NCBI GenBank assembly: GCA_019242135.1
Contig: JAFAWC010000298.1
Coordinates: 1 to 7,620 of the forward strand
Direction of reading: 5' to 3'
Length of the DNA: 7,620 bases
DNA from: Mycobacteriaceae bacterium
Lineage (GTDB): Bacteria; Actinomycetota; Actinomycetes; Mycobacteriales; Mycobacteriaceae
The position numbers and the translations under genes are program-made. This document shows positions 1 through 7,159 of the stretch, one piece after another. Position 1 is the stretch's first letter, and each line of letters opens with the position of its first letter. The notes beneath the pieces are model-generated. The model saw nothing but the letters and a program-made list of their open reading frames with translations. It was not told the DNA's origin and searched no databases.

Positions 1-649
1 TGAAGGCCGCGGTGACTCCCGCCGCGTCGTCGTAGGCGCTGACGAGCCGGTCGACGGCCTTGACGAGGTCGGTGCCCAGCAGCAGACAGTCCCCCCGGTG
101 CATCACCGCCGCCAGAGAGGTAAGGAACTGCGCGCGCGGGCCTGGTGTCAGGTTACCGATCGTCGACCCCAGGAAGGCGATCAATCGTTTTCCGGTGGTT
201 GGGATTTCGACCAGATGCTCTTCGAAGTCGCCGCACACCGCGTCGACCTCGACGCCGGGGTATTCGGCGAGGATCGCCGCACCGGCCGTCTCGAGCACGC
301 CCGCGTCGACGTCGAACGGGATGAACCGCCGCAGGGTGCCACGGCTGTGCAATGCGTCGAGCAGCATCCTGGTCTTCTCCGACGTGCCCCTGCCGAGTTC
401 GACGAGCGTGTCCGCGCCGCTCACCTCGGCGATCGAGGCGGCGTTGGCCCGCAGGATCGCCGCCTCGGTGCGGGTGGGATAGTACTCCGGCAGGCGGGTG
501 ATCTGGTCGAACAGCTCGCTACCGACCTCGTCGTAAAACCACTTGGGCGGCAACGACTTCGGCACCTGACGCAGCCCGTGGGACACGTCGTGGCGCAGCG
601 CGCGGTTCGCGGAGTCCGCCGCCAGGTGGTTGGCGAGCATGACGCTCAT
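1..649 (-). CDS. egtD: L-histidine N(alpha)-methyltransferase EgtD, C-terminus cut off by window edge
   Basis: EgtD trimethylates the alpha-amino group of histidine with three S-adenosylmethionine molecules to give hercynine, the ergothioneine backbone; it is cytosolic. The first 216 residues are present. Seen in the translation: Tyr56 in the PEYYPTR segment, the SAM loop [10 protein letters not shown] (84-93, with Gly86 and Lys92), Asp113 in FIPFDVD, Asp141-Phe142 in CGDFEEH, Asn166 in GSTIGNLTP, and Tyr206 in SAYDDAAG. These numbers coincide with the SAM- and histidine-binding positions described for M. smegmatis EgtD, which also supports the chosen start. The family is about 321 residues long, so roughly 105 residues, including the Glu282/Ser284 histidine-binding pair, lie beyond base 1. 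The ATG at 649 overlaps the egtC stop (ATGA), with AAAGGA a few bases upstream. Residue 87 is Arg, where I recall Ser in the usual loop. Identity is very secure. Confidence 0.97.
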   Translation of the reverse strand, partial: MSVMLANHLAADSANRALRHDVSHGLRQVPKSLPPKWFYDEVGSELFDQITRLPEYYPTRTEAAILRANAASIAEVSGADTLVELGRGTSEKTRMLLDALHSRGTLRRFIPFDVDAGVLETAGAAILAEYPGVEVDAVCGDFEEHLVEIPTTGKRLIAFLGSTIGNLTPGPRAQFLTSLAAVMHRGDCLLLGTDLVKAVDRLVSAYDDAAGVTAAF

Positions 650-1341
650 AGCAGTCCTTTCATCGGGAACAGCGCGACCGCGCCGCCGGCGACCTGCACC
701 AGGTGACGGTCGGGGACCTCCTGCCACGCCGGGTCGTCGTCGAGCGGCTCACTTGCCACCACAACCCCGTCGTCGGCCCGCAAGACCGAAAGCGTGTCGC
801 CCCAGGTGGTGGCCAGCAGCTGCGAACCGTTGCCGGCGAGGATGTTCAACCGGGCGTTGGGGTCAGCCGCCGCGACCTCAATCACGGTGTCCGCCAGAGC
901 ATCAAGGCCGCGGTCGAAGATCAGTGCGGCGAGCAACGCACTGTCGACCACCGACTCGGCGCGCGGCGACAACGGCAGGATGGTGCGGTCGACGAGCCCG
1001 TTGTGCGAGAGCAGCCAGCGGCCGTCGGTGAACGGCGCCGCGGCCGACGCCTCCACCGGCATGCCCGCGCTCGCCGAGCGGACCGCGGCCACCACGCAGC
1101 TACTGCGTAGCACCGGCGCCAGCGACGCGAACGACACATCGCTCCACAGCGGTGAGGCGCTGCGCCAGCGTCGCACCACCCCATCGGCGTCGAAGAAACC
1201 TGTCCCCCACCCGTCGGCGTTGATCAGGCCGTGCTTCTGCTGCCTCGGTGCATATGACTGCACCGCAAGCCCGTACGGTGGATCAAGAAGCAGCGACGCC
1301 AGCGAGCGCGGTGCACCGAGCCAACCGAGGTGGCGGCACAT
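646..1341 (-). CDS. egtC: Gamma-glutamyl-hercynylcysteine sulfoxide amidohydrolase EgtC
   Basis: EgtC is a class II (N-terminal nucleophile) glutamine-amidotransferase-like hydrolase. It removes glutamate from gamma-glutamyl-hercynylcysteine sulfoxide to leave hercynylcysteine sulfoxide for EgtE. The 231-residue product begins MCRHLGWLG, so Met removal would expose Cys2 as the catalytic nucleophile. Other family marks are [10 protein letters not shown] (41-50), VRSASAG (87-93) and SHNG (112-115). The length matches mycobacterial EgtC (about 227 residues). The frame stays open upstream to 1608, but that stretch is egtB in another frame, and any longer start would bury the nucleophile; the ATG at 1341 is therefore certain on functional grounds. 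AGGAG lies 10 bases before it. The start shares one base with the egtB stop (TGATG) and the end overlaps the egtD start by four bases, implying coupled translation. Confidence 0.97.
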   Translation of the reverse strand: MCRHLGWLGAPRSLASLLLDPPYGLAVQSYAPRQQKHGLINADGWGTGFFDADGVVRRWRSASPLWSDVSFASLAPVLRSSCVVAAVRSASAGMPVEASAAAPFTDGRWLLSHNGLVDRTILPLSPRAESVVDSALLAALIFDRGLDALADTVIEVAAADPNARLNILAGNGSQLLATTWGDTLSVLRADDGVVVASEPLDDDPAWQEVPDRHLVQVAGGAVALFPMKGLL

Positions 1342-2672
1342 CAGCTCGGTGCTCCTGGCGTACGCGGCTCGTCGGGCTCGTGGGGCTCGTCTGGCTCGTC
1401 CCACGCGAGCCGCACGCCCGCGAAGATCTGTCGGCGAATCGGAAGGTCCCAGTTGCGGAAGCTGGGCCGCAGGATCTCCGGGGCGACAGCCCACGACCCG
1501 CCACGCAGCACACGGTAGTCGCCGTCGAAGAACGGCTGGGAGTAGCGCTCGTAGATCATCGGCGTGAAGCCCGGCCACGGCCGCAGCGGCGACGACGTCC
1601 ACTCCCACACGTCGCCCAGCATCTGCTCGACGCCGTACGCCGACGCGCCCTGCGGGTAGGCGCCGACCGGGGCCGGCCGCAGCGCACCGCCGCCGAGGTT
1701 GGCGACCTCGCTGCTAAGATCCGCGTCTCCCCAGGGAAAGCGGCGGCGCCGCCGCCGCTGTGGATCCCAGGCGCAGGCCTTCTCCCACTCGATCTCGGTG
1801 GGCAACCGCGCGCCCGCCCACGCCGCGTAGGCGGCCGCCTCGAAGAAGGTGACGTGTTGCACCGGCTCCGCAGCAGGGATCTCCTCCACGCAACCGAACC
1901 GGGTCCGGGTGCCGTCGCCGTTCCAGAACTGCGGGGCCAGAAGGCCCGCGCGCTCGCGATGCGCCCAACCGCGCGGCGACCACCACCGCGGGTTGCGATA
2001 GCCGCCGTCGTCGACGAACGCCTGCCATTCGCCGTTGGTGACGGGGACGCGCCCGATGCGGAACGCGGGGACGTCGACGACGTGAGCCGGTCGCTCGTTG
2101 TCGAGGGAGTGCGGCTCGGTGGAAGCGTCCACTCCGAGCACGAACGGCCCCGCGGGCACCGACACCGACGTGCCCGCGACACCACAACGTCCGCGCGGCA
2201 GCGGCGCGCCGAACCGCAGCAGCGGCTCACCGACCCGCAGATTCAGCGCCTGGAGCATGGTCTCGTCGTGCTGGTGTTCGTGGCTGAGCACGAGTGCGAA
2301 CGGAAAGACGTCCTCCTCGGCCGCCTCGTCTAAAGTGTCCAGCGCGTCGAACGCCTTGTCCCGCACGGTGCGACAGAATCCGCGGGCTTCGGCCGGCGAC
2401 ATGAGCGGCAGGTCCACCCGGCTGGCGCGGGAGTGGGTGAACGCGTCGTAAAGCGACTCGACCCGCGGATCGAGGATGCTGGGCCGAGATGGGTCACCGT
2501 GCCGCAGCAGCCACAGCTCCTCCTGTTGACCGATGTGGGCGAGGTCCCACACCAGTGGGCTCATCAGCGGGTGGTACTGGCGGCGCAGCTCCGCGTCGTC
2601 CCAGTCGACCAGGGCCAGGGTCCGGTCGCGGGCGGCGGTCAGCTGCCGGGCCAGTGTCTCGCGGCGGCTCAC
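1341..2672 (-). CDS. egtB: Ergothioneine sulfoxide synthase EgtB (non-haem iron)
   Basis: EgtB is an iron(II)- and oxygen-dependent enzyme that joins hercynine to gamma-glutamylcysteine, forming the C-S bond and the sulfoxide. The 443-residue product has an N-terminal DinB-like four-helix domain (about 1-150) and a C-terminal formylglycine-generating-enzyme-like domain (about 165-425). The expected iron ligands are His46 ([10 protein letters not shown]) and His131/His135 ([10 protein letters not shown]). In the second domain GGSW (391-394) and NWDLPIR (407-413, the likely gamma-glutamylcysteine contact region) are visible, as is a tyrosine pair in YERYSQPFF (374-382). The start codon is GTG at 2672, overlapping the egtA stop as GTGA, behind a strong GGGAGG about 6 bases away. 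Oddities: six consecutive Arg (306-311), and a tail of (D/H)EP repeats after Trp424 ending TPGAPS that extends past the catalytic fold. Mycobacterial EgtB is about 430 residues, so the tail accounts for the excess. Confidence 0.97.
   Translation of the reverse strand: MSRRETLARQLTAARDRTLALVDWDDAELRRQYHPLMSPLVWDLAHIGQQEELWLLRHGDPSRPSILDPRVESLYDAFTHSRASRVDLPLMSPAEARGFCRTVRDKAFDALDTLDEAAEEDVFPFALVLSHEHQHDETMLQALNLRVGEPLLRFGAPLPRGRCGVAGTSVSVPAGPFVLGVDASTEPHSLDNERPAHVVDVPAFRIGRVPVTNGEWQAFVDDGGYRNPRWWSPRGWAHRERAGLLAPQFWNGDGTRTRFGCVEEIPAAEPVQHVTFFEAAAYAAWAGARLPTEIEWEKACAWDPQRRRRRRFPWGDADLSSEVANLGGGALRPAPVGAYPQGASAYGVEQMLGDVWEWTSSPLRPWPGFTPMIYERYSQPFFDGDYRVLRGGSWAVAPEILRPSFRNWDLPIRRQIFAGVRLAWDEPDEPHEPDEPRTPGAPS
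1366..1401 (-). repeat. Four tandem 9-bp units encoding (D/H)EP at the EgtB C-terminus
   Basis: On the plus strand the units GGCTCGTCG, GGCTCGTGG, GGCTCGTCT and GGCTCGTCC follow each other without gaps and share the core GGCTCGT. On the coding strand they read as [12 protein letters not shown] just after the end of the catalytic fold. The array lies 25 bases before the egtC start and includes no ribosome-binding site itself. It looks like slippage-type expansion at a tolerant protein end. Confidence 0.85.
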
Positions 2673-3946
2673 GCTTCGCCTCCCGCCATCTCAGTCACGG
2701 CCGTCGGCACGCCGCGGCGGATGGCCCGCTCGGCGAATTCGTCACCCGGACAGCTGGCCCGCTCGACCAGACGGACCAACCGCTGCATCGAGTCCCACAG
2801 CGTCGGGGGCACGCACTGCGCGGCCGCCTGCACGCAGCGGACGGCACAGGCATGCAGCCGCCGGTCCGCCAGACCGATCCGCGCCGCGACGTCCCATGCG
2901 GTGGCCACAGGCTCGGTGGCTGCGGCCGCGACGTCGGCGAGGGCCGGGTCGTCGAGCAGCGCGACGAGCGTGAACACCAGAGCGGGCCACAGCGCATCCG
3001 GCACGGTGTCGAGGTACCGGATCTCCAGCCACCCGCGCGGGCGCACCGGCGGGAACAGCGTGGTCAGGTGATAGTCGAGATCGGCCGTGGTGGGCCGGCG
3101 GCCGGCCAGTATCGGGTCCCCGTCAACCCAGTCCGCGAACGCGACATATTCCTTGACCGGTTCGGCGGACCCGTCGGAGTTGTGCACGAGCATCACGGGT
3201 GCCCGCAGCGCGTAGCGGGCCCAGTCGCTGGCCGGATCGTCGCCGTTGGCGCCGAGCACCGGACCGCACCGGGCGGTGTCCAGCTGACTCCACACCCGTT
3301 GCCGTGTGCTTCGCCAACCCGAGAACGAACCCGACAGCAGCGGGGAATTGGCCGCGATCGCGATCATCATTGGGCCTAGCGCGTGTGCCAGCCGGACCCG
3401 GTCGGCCCAGCCGCCCGCCGGGCCGGCGTCGAGGTTGACCTGGATCGAGGCGGTGGAGGTCATCATTGCCGCGCCCGCGGCACCGGTTCGGGCCGCGGCG
3501 AAATGCTGTTCCATCGCGCGGTAGCGCGCGCCGGGATTGATCCGGTGTGGCGGGCGCAGCGGGTCGGCACCCAGCAGCACCAACCCCAGGCCCGCCGTCG
3601 CGAACACGGTGCGCAGGACCGCGCGGTCGGCGGTCAAGCCCTCGATCGCCGCGACCACTCCGCGCGCCGGTGGGGTGGAGAGCTCGACGGCGCCCCCCGG
3701 CTCCACCGTCACCCTGCTGCCGAACGGGAGCTCGGGAATCTCGTCAAGGACCGCGCAGAGGTCCTGCCAACCCGGCCGGCGCATCGGATCGGCGACGTCG
3801 AAGCAGTGGGCCTCCAGCTCCAGCCCGACGAGTCCGACGGCAGAATCGGCCAAGCAACGGGAGCTGATGTGATCGGCGGCATCCGTGAGCGAACCGAGCG
3901 GCGCTTGATGCACGTCTGACGTAACCGCGAGCGTGGTCTCGGCCAT
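2669..3946 (-). CDS. egtA: Glutamate-cysteine ligase EgtA
   Basis: EgtA is an ATP-dependent ligase of the GCS2-like family that makes gamma-glutamylcysteine, the sulfur donor used by EgtB. The 425-residue product is close to the family length (about 430). Visible conserved blocks are [10 protein letters not shown] (41-50, with acidic Glu43 and Glu45), [13 protein letters not shown] (81-93), [13 protein letters not shown] (137-149), [13 protein letters not shown] (161-173) and, further on, a WLEIRYLD segment. The frame stays open upstream to 4186, but that would run through the secreted-protein gene. The ATG at 3946 gives MAETTLAV and fits family length; GGAGGG sits directly against it and AGGA about 12 bases upstream, so the ribosome-binding site is not ideal. 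A 41-base gap separates it from the gene upstream, the only gap inside the ohr-to-egtD block, so an internal promoter here is possible. Its TGA overlaps the egtB GTG. Confidence 0.95.
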   Translation of the reverse strand: MAETTLAVTSDVHQAPLGSLTDAADHISSRCLADSAVGLVGLELEAHCFDVADPMRRPGWQDLCAVLDEIPELPFGSRVTVEPGGAVELSTPPARGVVAAIEGLTADRAVLRTVFATAGLGLVLLGADPLRPPHRINPGARYRAMEQHFAAARTGAAGAAMMTSTASIQVNLDAGPAGGWADRVRLAHALGPMMIAIAANSPLLSGSFSGWRSTRQRVWSQLDTARCGPVLGANGDDPASDWARYALRAPVMLVHNSDGSAEPVKEYVAFADWVDGDPILAGRRPTTADLDYHLTTLFPPVRPRGWLEIRYLDTVPDALWPALVFTLVALLDDPALADVAAAATEPVATAWDVAARIGLADRRLHACAVRCVQAAAQCVPPTLWDSMQRLVRLVERASCPGDEFAERAIRRGVPTAVTEMAGGEA

Positions 3947-3987
3947 CCCTCCATCCTGCAGGGGACCCCCGACAAGTTCCGAGATTT

Positions 3988-4626
3988 TTATTGACCTAGG
4001 GAGTTCTGCATCGCGCCGGCCAACACGTTGACCGCTGGGCCGCCGTTGCCGGATTGACAGACCTTCGCCTGAAGCAGCACGTTCTCGCGTCTGCGGGTTT
4101 GCGTGAAGCATCGGCGGTCGGTGCCGGCCTGCTGTTTCACCCAGTCCGCGTCCGTCGCGTTGAGCAGCCCGCTGGAGAACGACCACACCTCGGTGGTCCC
4201 ATCGGACAGGTGCATCGGGGTGGTCTGCCCCGAGCAGCCGGTGGTGCGGTCGACGACACGGTGGAACGCCCGGTCGGCCGCGTCGTTCGTGGCGAAGACG
4301 CCGACGGCCTGCTTGACATAGTGCGTCTCATCGGTCGGCGACTCCTTGGTCTCCGCGCCGTTGAACGACGCCAGGTCGGGGTCGTCGTAGACCTCGGGCA
4401 GTCCGATGTCAGCCCAGTTGTTGCACTGCGGCAGGTCCACCCAAAATCCTTGGAACGGCTCGGTGAAGAAGTTCTCCCACCGCATGGTCGCGCCGATGAT
4501 GTTGCCGACCGATCCCTTTCCGAGGACCGCGTAGTTGACCACCCCGGGCCCCGACGGCCCGGCGTGTGCGGGCGCGGCAACGCTCACGGCGACGCCGACG
4601 GCGATCGCTGCTGCGGTCAGGCGCAT
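3988..4626 (-). CDS. Secreted PknH-type sensor-domain protein (Rv3705c-like)
   Basis: The 212-residue product starts with a clear Sec signal peptide: MRLTAAAIAVGVAVSVAAPAHA, written here in words as a basic start, an Ala/Val-rich core, and cleavage likely after Ala22. There is no lipobox cysteine and no second membrane segment, so it is probably exported or periplasmic. The mature part has four cysteines (68, 131, 173, 190), a count that fits the two disulfides of the extracellular PknH-like sensor domain, and aromatic-rich motifs such as EPFQGFWVDLPQC and TEVWSF that resemble that fold. M. tuberculosis carries a comparable gene, Rv3705c, immediately upstream of egtA, so the position is conserved. 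Its ATG shares a base with the ohr stop (TAATG), with GAAGG four bases before that stop-start. Its ligand and role are unknown; linking it to ergothioneine export, uptake or redox sensing is inference from position only. Confidence 0.85.
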   Translation of the reverse strand: MRLTAAAIAVGVAVSVAAPAHAGPSGPGVVNYAVLGKGSVGNIIGATMRWENFFTEPFQGFWVDLPQCNNWADIGLPEVYDDPDLASFNGAETKESPTDETHYVKQAVGVFATNDAADRAFHRVVDRTTGCSGQTTPMHLSDGTTEVWSFSSGLLNATDADWVKQQAGTDRRCFTQTRRRENVLLQAKVCQSGNGGPAVNVLAGAMQNSLGQ

Positions 4627-5066
4627 TAGACCTTCGCCGAAACTTCGACGTCGATGTTGCCCCGGGTGGCCTTGGAGTACGGGCAGACCTGGTGAGCCTT
4701 GTTCATGAGGTCGTCGGCCTGCGACTGATCGAGCCCCGGCAGATAGCCGATCAAGTGGGCGGTCAGGCCGAAGCCGCCCTCGGAATCCTTGCCTAACCCG
4801 ATCTGGACGGTGATGCCGGTGGCGTCGTCGAGCTTGATCTTGTCGTGGCCGGCGACCAGGCGCAGTGCTCCGAGGAAGCAGGCAGCGTACCCCGCCGAAA
4901 ACAGCAGCTCCGGGTTCACGCCCTCACCGCTGCCACCCATCTCCTTCGGCGGCCTGGTGTCCAGGTCGATCTTGTTGTCCGAGGACTTCACGTGGCCGTC
5001 GCGGCCACCGCCGGTCGCGGTTGATTCTGCGGTGTAGACAACGTCGATGCTCATGCGGTCGATCAT
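4626..5066 (-). CDS. ohr: Organic hydroperoxide resistance protein (Ohr subfamily of OsmC)
   Basis: Ohr reduces organic and fatty-acid hydroperoxides with a reactive cysteine pair, normally recycled by lipoylated proteins, in the cytosol. The frame has 146 residues from the ATG at 5066. It shows the Ohr-specific pattern rather than generic OsmC: YTAESTATGGGRDG (11-24, with the likely catalytic Arg22), GVNPELLFSAGYAACFLGAL (49-68, with Glu53 and peroxidatic Cys63), and HQVCPYSKATRGN (125-137, with resolving Cys128). The second in-frame ATG at 5054 (MSIDVVYTAES) gives 142 residues, nearer the usual family length and start, and may be the real start; neither ATG has a convincing ribosome-binding site. 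No MarR-type OhrR regulator gene is in the window. The gene ends in TAATG, shared with the secreted sensor-domain gene, and begins only 20 bases after the catalase hairpin. Confidence 0.95.
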   Translation of the reverse strand: MIDRMSIDVVYTAESTATGGGRDGHVKSSDNKIDLDTRPPKEMGGSGEGVNPELLFSAGYAACFLGALRLVAGHDKIKLDDATGITVQIGLGKDSEGGFGLTAHLIGYLPGLDQSQADDLMNKAHQVCPYSKATRGNIDVEVSAKV

Positions 5067-5085
5067 GCCAAGACGGGTGGTGAAA

Positions 5086-5119
5086 CAGAAGCCAGGGGAC
5101 CGGGGGCCCCTGGCTTCTG
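5086..5119 (-). terminator. Perfect inverted repeat between catalase and ohr, terminator or attenuator
   Basis: On the plus strand CAGAAGCCAGGGG (5086-5098) is followed by an 8-base loop and the exact complement CCCCTGGCTTCTG (5107-5119), a 13-bp perfect stem. It begins 13 bases after the catalase stop codon. Read on the minus strand, the stem is followed by TTTCACC, only a short U run, so this is a strong hairpin but not a textbook intrinsic terminator. Mycobacteria often use such U-poor hairpins. Partial read-through into ohr is possible. Confidence 0.75.
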
Positions 5120-5132
5120 GTTGGCTGGCCGG

Positions 5133-6593
5133 TTAGGTGTTGTTGCCGTTGAGGTTGGCGCGAACGCCTTCTTCGATCGCCTTGCCGAGATCGGCGTCGA
5201 TATTGGTCCAGTATTCAAACACCCGGGACAGCACCGGCTCTTTGACGCCTTTGGATACGTGCCCGATGACGTTGTGGGCTAGGCGTTCTCGCGCTGCCTC
5301 GTCGAGGACCTCGCGCACCATCGTGCCGGCCTGGCCGAAGTCGTCGTCGTCTTGGCGCAGGGTGTAGGCGGCGCGCACCATCTCGCCGTCGGAGGCCCAG
5401 TGCACCTCCGCAGCGCGGGCCGGATCGGCCTCGGGACCGCCCATGCTGTTGGGGGCGTACACCGGGTCGGTGGCGTTGCGGATGCGCATCGCGCCGTCCT
5501 TTGAGTAGGCGCGGACTTCCACCTTGGGTTCGTTGACCGGGATCTGCTTGTAGTTCACCCCGAGCCGGGCGCGGTGGGCGTCGGCGTAGGAGAACCCGCG
5601 CGCCAACAGCATCTTGTCGGGGGACAGCCCGGTGCCCGGCACGATGTTGTCGGGCTCGAAGGCGGCCTGCTCGATCTGGGCGTGATAGTCGGTCACGTTG
5701 CGGTCCAGGGTCAACCGGCCCACCTCGTGCAACGGATAGTCGCCGTGCGGCCACACCTTGGTCAGATCGAACGGGTTGTACCGGTAGGTCTTGGCGTCCT
5801 CGAACGGCATGATCTGCACGTTGAGCGTCCAGGACGGGAAGTCACCGGCCTCGATCGCGGTGTACAGGTCGCGCTGATGGGCGTCGCCGTCCTCGCCGGC
5901 CATCTGGTCGCCCTCCTCCTGGGTGAGGAACTCGATGCCCTGGTCGGTCTTGAAGTGGTACTTCACCCAGAACACCTCACCCGCGGCGTTGATCCAGCTG
6001 TAGGTGTGGCTCGAATAGCCGTTCATGTGCCGCCAGCTCTTGGGGATGCCCCGATCACCCATCAGCCAGGTCACCTGGTGCGCCGACTCGGGCGAAAGGG
6101 TCCAAAAGTCCCACTGCATGTGGTGATCACGCAGATTGGAGGACTGCATCCGCTTCTGGGAGCGAATGAAATTTTGGAACTTCATCGGGTCGCGCATGAA
6201 AAACACCGGGGTGTTGTTGCCGACCATGTCGAAGTTGCCCTCGCTGGTGTAGAACTTCAGCGCAAATCCGCGCGGATCGCGCCAGGTGTCGGGGCTGCCG
6301 CGCTCGCCGGCCACCGTGGAAAACCGGATCAGCGTGTCCGTCTTGGTGCCGGGTGCGAACACGGCGGCCCTCGTATACTCGCTGACATCGGCGGTCACCT
6401 CGAAGTGGCCAAATGCCCCGCCACCCTTGGCGTGCGGCTGACGCTCCGGAATGCGCTCCCGGTTGAAGTTGGCCATCTGCTCGATCAGATAGTGGTCCTG
6501 CAACAACACGGGGCCGTCGGGACCCACGGTCAGCGAATGCTCGACACTGGGTACCGGAGCACCACCGTCCGTTGTCGCATAGTTTTCGGTCAT
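5133..6593 (-). CDS. katA: Monofunctional haem catalase (small-subunit type)
   Basis: Catalase splits hydrogen peroxide into water and oxygen. The 486-residue length and the absence of a C-terminal flavodoxin-like domain place it with small-subunit (clade 3-like) catalases. Seen: the distal histidine His54 in [18 protein letters not shown], Ser92 in [11 protein letters not shown], the GNNTPVFF motif (125-132) holding the catalytic Asn, and the proximal haem ligand Tyr336 with Arg332 in [15 protein letters not shown]. The ending [20 protein letters not shown] is the usual catalase terminus. The ATG at 6593 follows AGAGGAG about 8 bases upstream. It is not the bifunctional catalase-peroxidase KatG, and M. 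tuberculosis, which relies on KatG, lacks this type, one reason to favour an environmental mycobacterium. It lies between a small membrane-protein gene upstream (114-base gap) and the hairpin before ohr. The symbol katA is by family convention. Confidence 0.97.
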   Translation of the reverse strand: MTENYATTDGGAPVPSVEHSLTVGPDGPVLLQDHYLIEQMANFNRERIPERQPHAKGGGAFGHFEVTADVSEYTRAAVFAPGTKTDTLIRFSTVAGERGSPDTWRDPRGFALKFYTSEGNFDMVGNNTPVFFMRDPMKFQNFIRSQKRMQSSNLRDHHMQWDFWTLSPESAHQVTWLMGDRGIPKSWRHMNGYSSHTYSWINAAGEVFWVKYHFKTDQGIEFLTQEEGDQMAGEDGDAHQRDLYTAIEAGDFPSWTLNVQIMPFEDAKTYRYNPFDLTKVWPHGDYPLHEVGRLTLDRNVTDYHAQIEQAAFEPDNIVPGTGLSPDKMLLARGFSYADAHRARLGVNYKQIPVNEPKVEVRAYSKDGAMRIRNATDPVYAPNSMGGPEADPARAAEVHWASDGEMVRAAYTLRQDDDDFGQAGTMVREVLDEAARERLAHNVIGHVSKGVKEPVLSRVFEYWTNIDADLGKAIEEGVRANLNGNNT

Positions 6594-6623
6594 CTATTTA
6601 CTCCTCTCGCGGGCTCTCACGGC

Positions 6624-6629
6624 ATACCC
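6624..6629 (-). promoter_or_regulatory. Possible -10 element of the catalase promoter
   Basis: Reading toward the catalase start, GGGTAT lies about 30 bases upstream of the ATG. This hexamer equals the -10 consensus of mycobacterial SigF/SigB-type stress promoters, and a start roughly 7 bases downstream would give a leader of about 20-25 bases that includes the AGAGGAG site. A matching GTTT-type -35 at 15-18 bases is not evident, so the call rests on one hexamer and its position. Confidence 0.3.
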
Positions 6630-6707
6630 AAAAACCCGGGCGTCGAGGCACGGGAATTTGTGGAGCGAGATTTGTTGCGCTCGGTGTGTCGCGCTAGGCG
6701 TACCGCG

Positions 6708-6989
6708 CTACGGGCGCGGGGACGGACTGCTGGGGCTCGGGCTGAGCGGCGCCGGGGCGGCCCGGTGGAAGAAGTGGACGCCGCGACCGTGGTGGCTTCC
6801 GAAGTGCCCGGGGGCCGGCGCGGAATGCCTGCCCATAAAAAATCCCGAGAAAAACACGAAGCCGACGACGAGCACGATGCCGGCGATGATCCCGACCCAC
6901 GTCAACACCCGATGGACCCGGTTCGGCCGGGCGCGGCCGGGCGCCTGACGCGCAACCGGCGCGGTCGGATGCTCAGCTGTCTCCGTCAT
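6708..6989 (-). CDS. Small single-pass membrane protein with His-rich, Pro-rich C-terminus, function unknown
   Basis: I do not recognise a named family. The 93-residue product has a polar, basic N-terminal part (about 1-28), one hydrophobic span (about 29-52, from VLTWVGIIAG to FFSGFFMG), then a tail with six histidines (55, 62, 66, 67, 72, 75) and a proline/serine end (SPSPSSPSPRP). The Arg-rich segment before the span suggests the N-terminus is inside and the His-rich tail outside. The frame extends to a GTG at 7019 (103 residues), but the ATG at 6989 has GAGG a few bases upstream whereas the GTG has nothing, so the shorter form is preferred. It is transcribed toward catalase with a 114-base gap. 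A metal-binding or envelope role is only a guess from the histidines. Confidence 0.7.
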   Translation of the reverse strand: MTETAEHPTAPVARQAPGRARPNRVHRVLTWVGIIAGIVLVVGFVFFSGFFMGRHSAPAPGHFGSHHGRGVHFFHRAAPAPLSPSPSSPSPRP

Positions 6990-7159
6990 GACCTCGATGA
7001 TGCCGGGGCAGCTGAACACGTGGGCTCAAACATGCCGATAGTTTCCTGTGAATGACGGACATGTTAACCCGTCCGGGCGCGCAGGTGCTTCGCCAGATCG
7101 AGTTAACGCGAACTTTCGCGAGCGGGGGGCACGGCGGCGCCGGTTTCGCCGCTGCCGGT
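6990..7159. other. Intergenic stretch with a short palindrome
   Basis: No convincing gene lies here. It holds the palindrome CGCGAA-CT-TTCGCG (7107-7120) and two GTTAAC sites about 40 bases apart (near 7063 and 7102). It sits between the stop of the three-helix-bundle gene and the start of the membrane-protein gene, so it should contain that gene's promoter, but I could not identify a clear -35/-10 pair. The palindrome could be a small operator or part of a weak terminator for the upstream gene. Confidence 0.4.

Noticed and set aside
1342..1608. N-terminal extension of EgtC
   Set aside because: It overlaps egtB in another frame and would place the Cys2 nucleophile at an internal position, incompatible with an N-terminal-nucleophile amidohydrolase.
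1248..2333. Long plus-strand open frame opposite egtB
   Set aside because: The translation is Arg/Pro/Ala-rich without domain signature and is fully antisense to a motif-complete EgtB.
2489..3379. Plus-strand open frame opposite egtA and the start of egtB
   Set aside because: It is a shadow of two well-supported genes; no family pattern and no ribosome-binding site.
3961..3970. GGGGACCCCC as a terminator before egtA
   Set aside because: A 4-bp stem with a one-base centre cannot form a useful hairpin, and no U run follows.
3947..4186. N-terminal extension of EgtA by about 80 residues
   Set aside because: It overlaps the 3' part of the secreted-protein gene and exceeds the family length; the added residues are basic low-complexity sequence.
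6690..6710. Direct repeat CGCGCTA with 14-base period at the end of the membrane-protein gene
   Set aside because: Two 7-bp copies in GC-rich DNA can arise by chance; one copy overlaps the stop codon region and no regulator site is known to match.
5574..7055. Long plus-strand open frame opposite catalase and the membrane-protein gene
   Set aside because: It lies antisense to a catalase with intact catalytic residues, has low-complexity translation with no recognisable domain, and is typical of shadow frames in GC-rich DNA.
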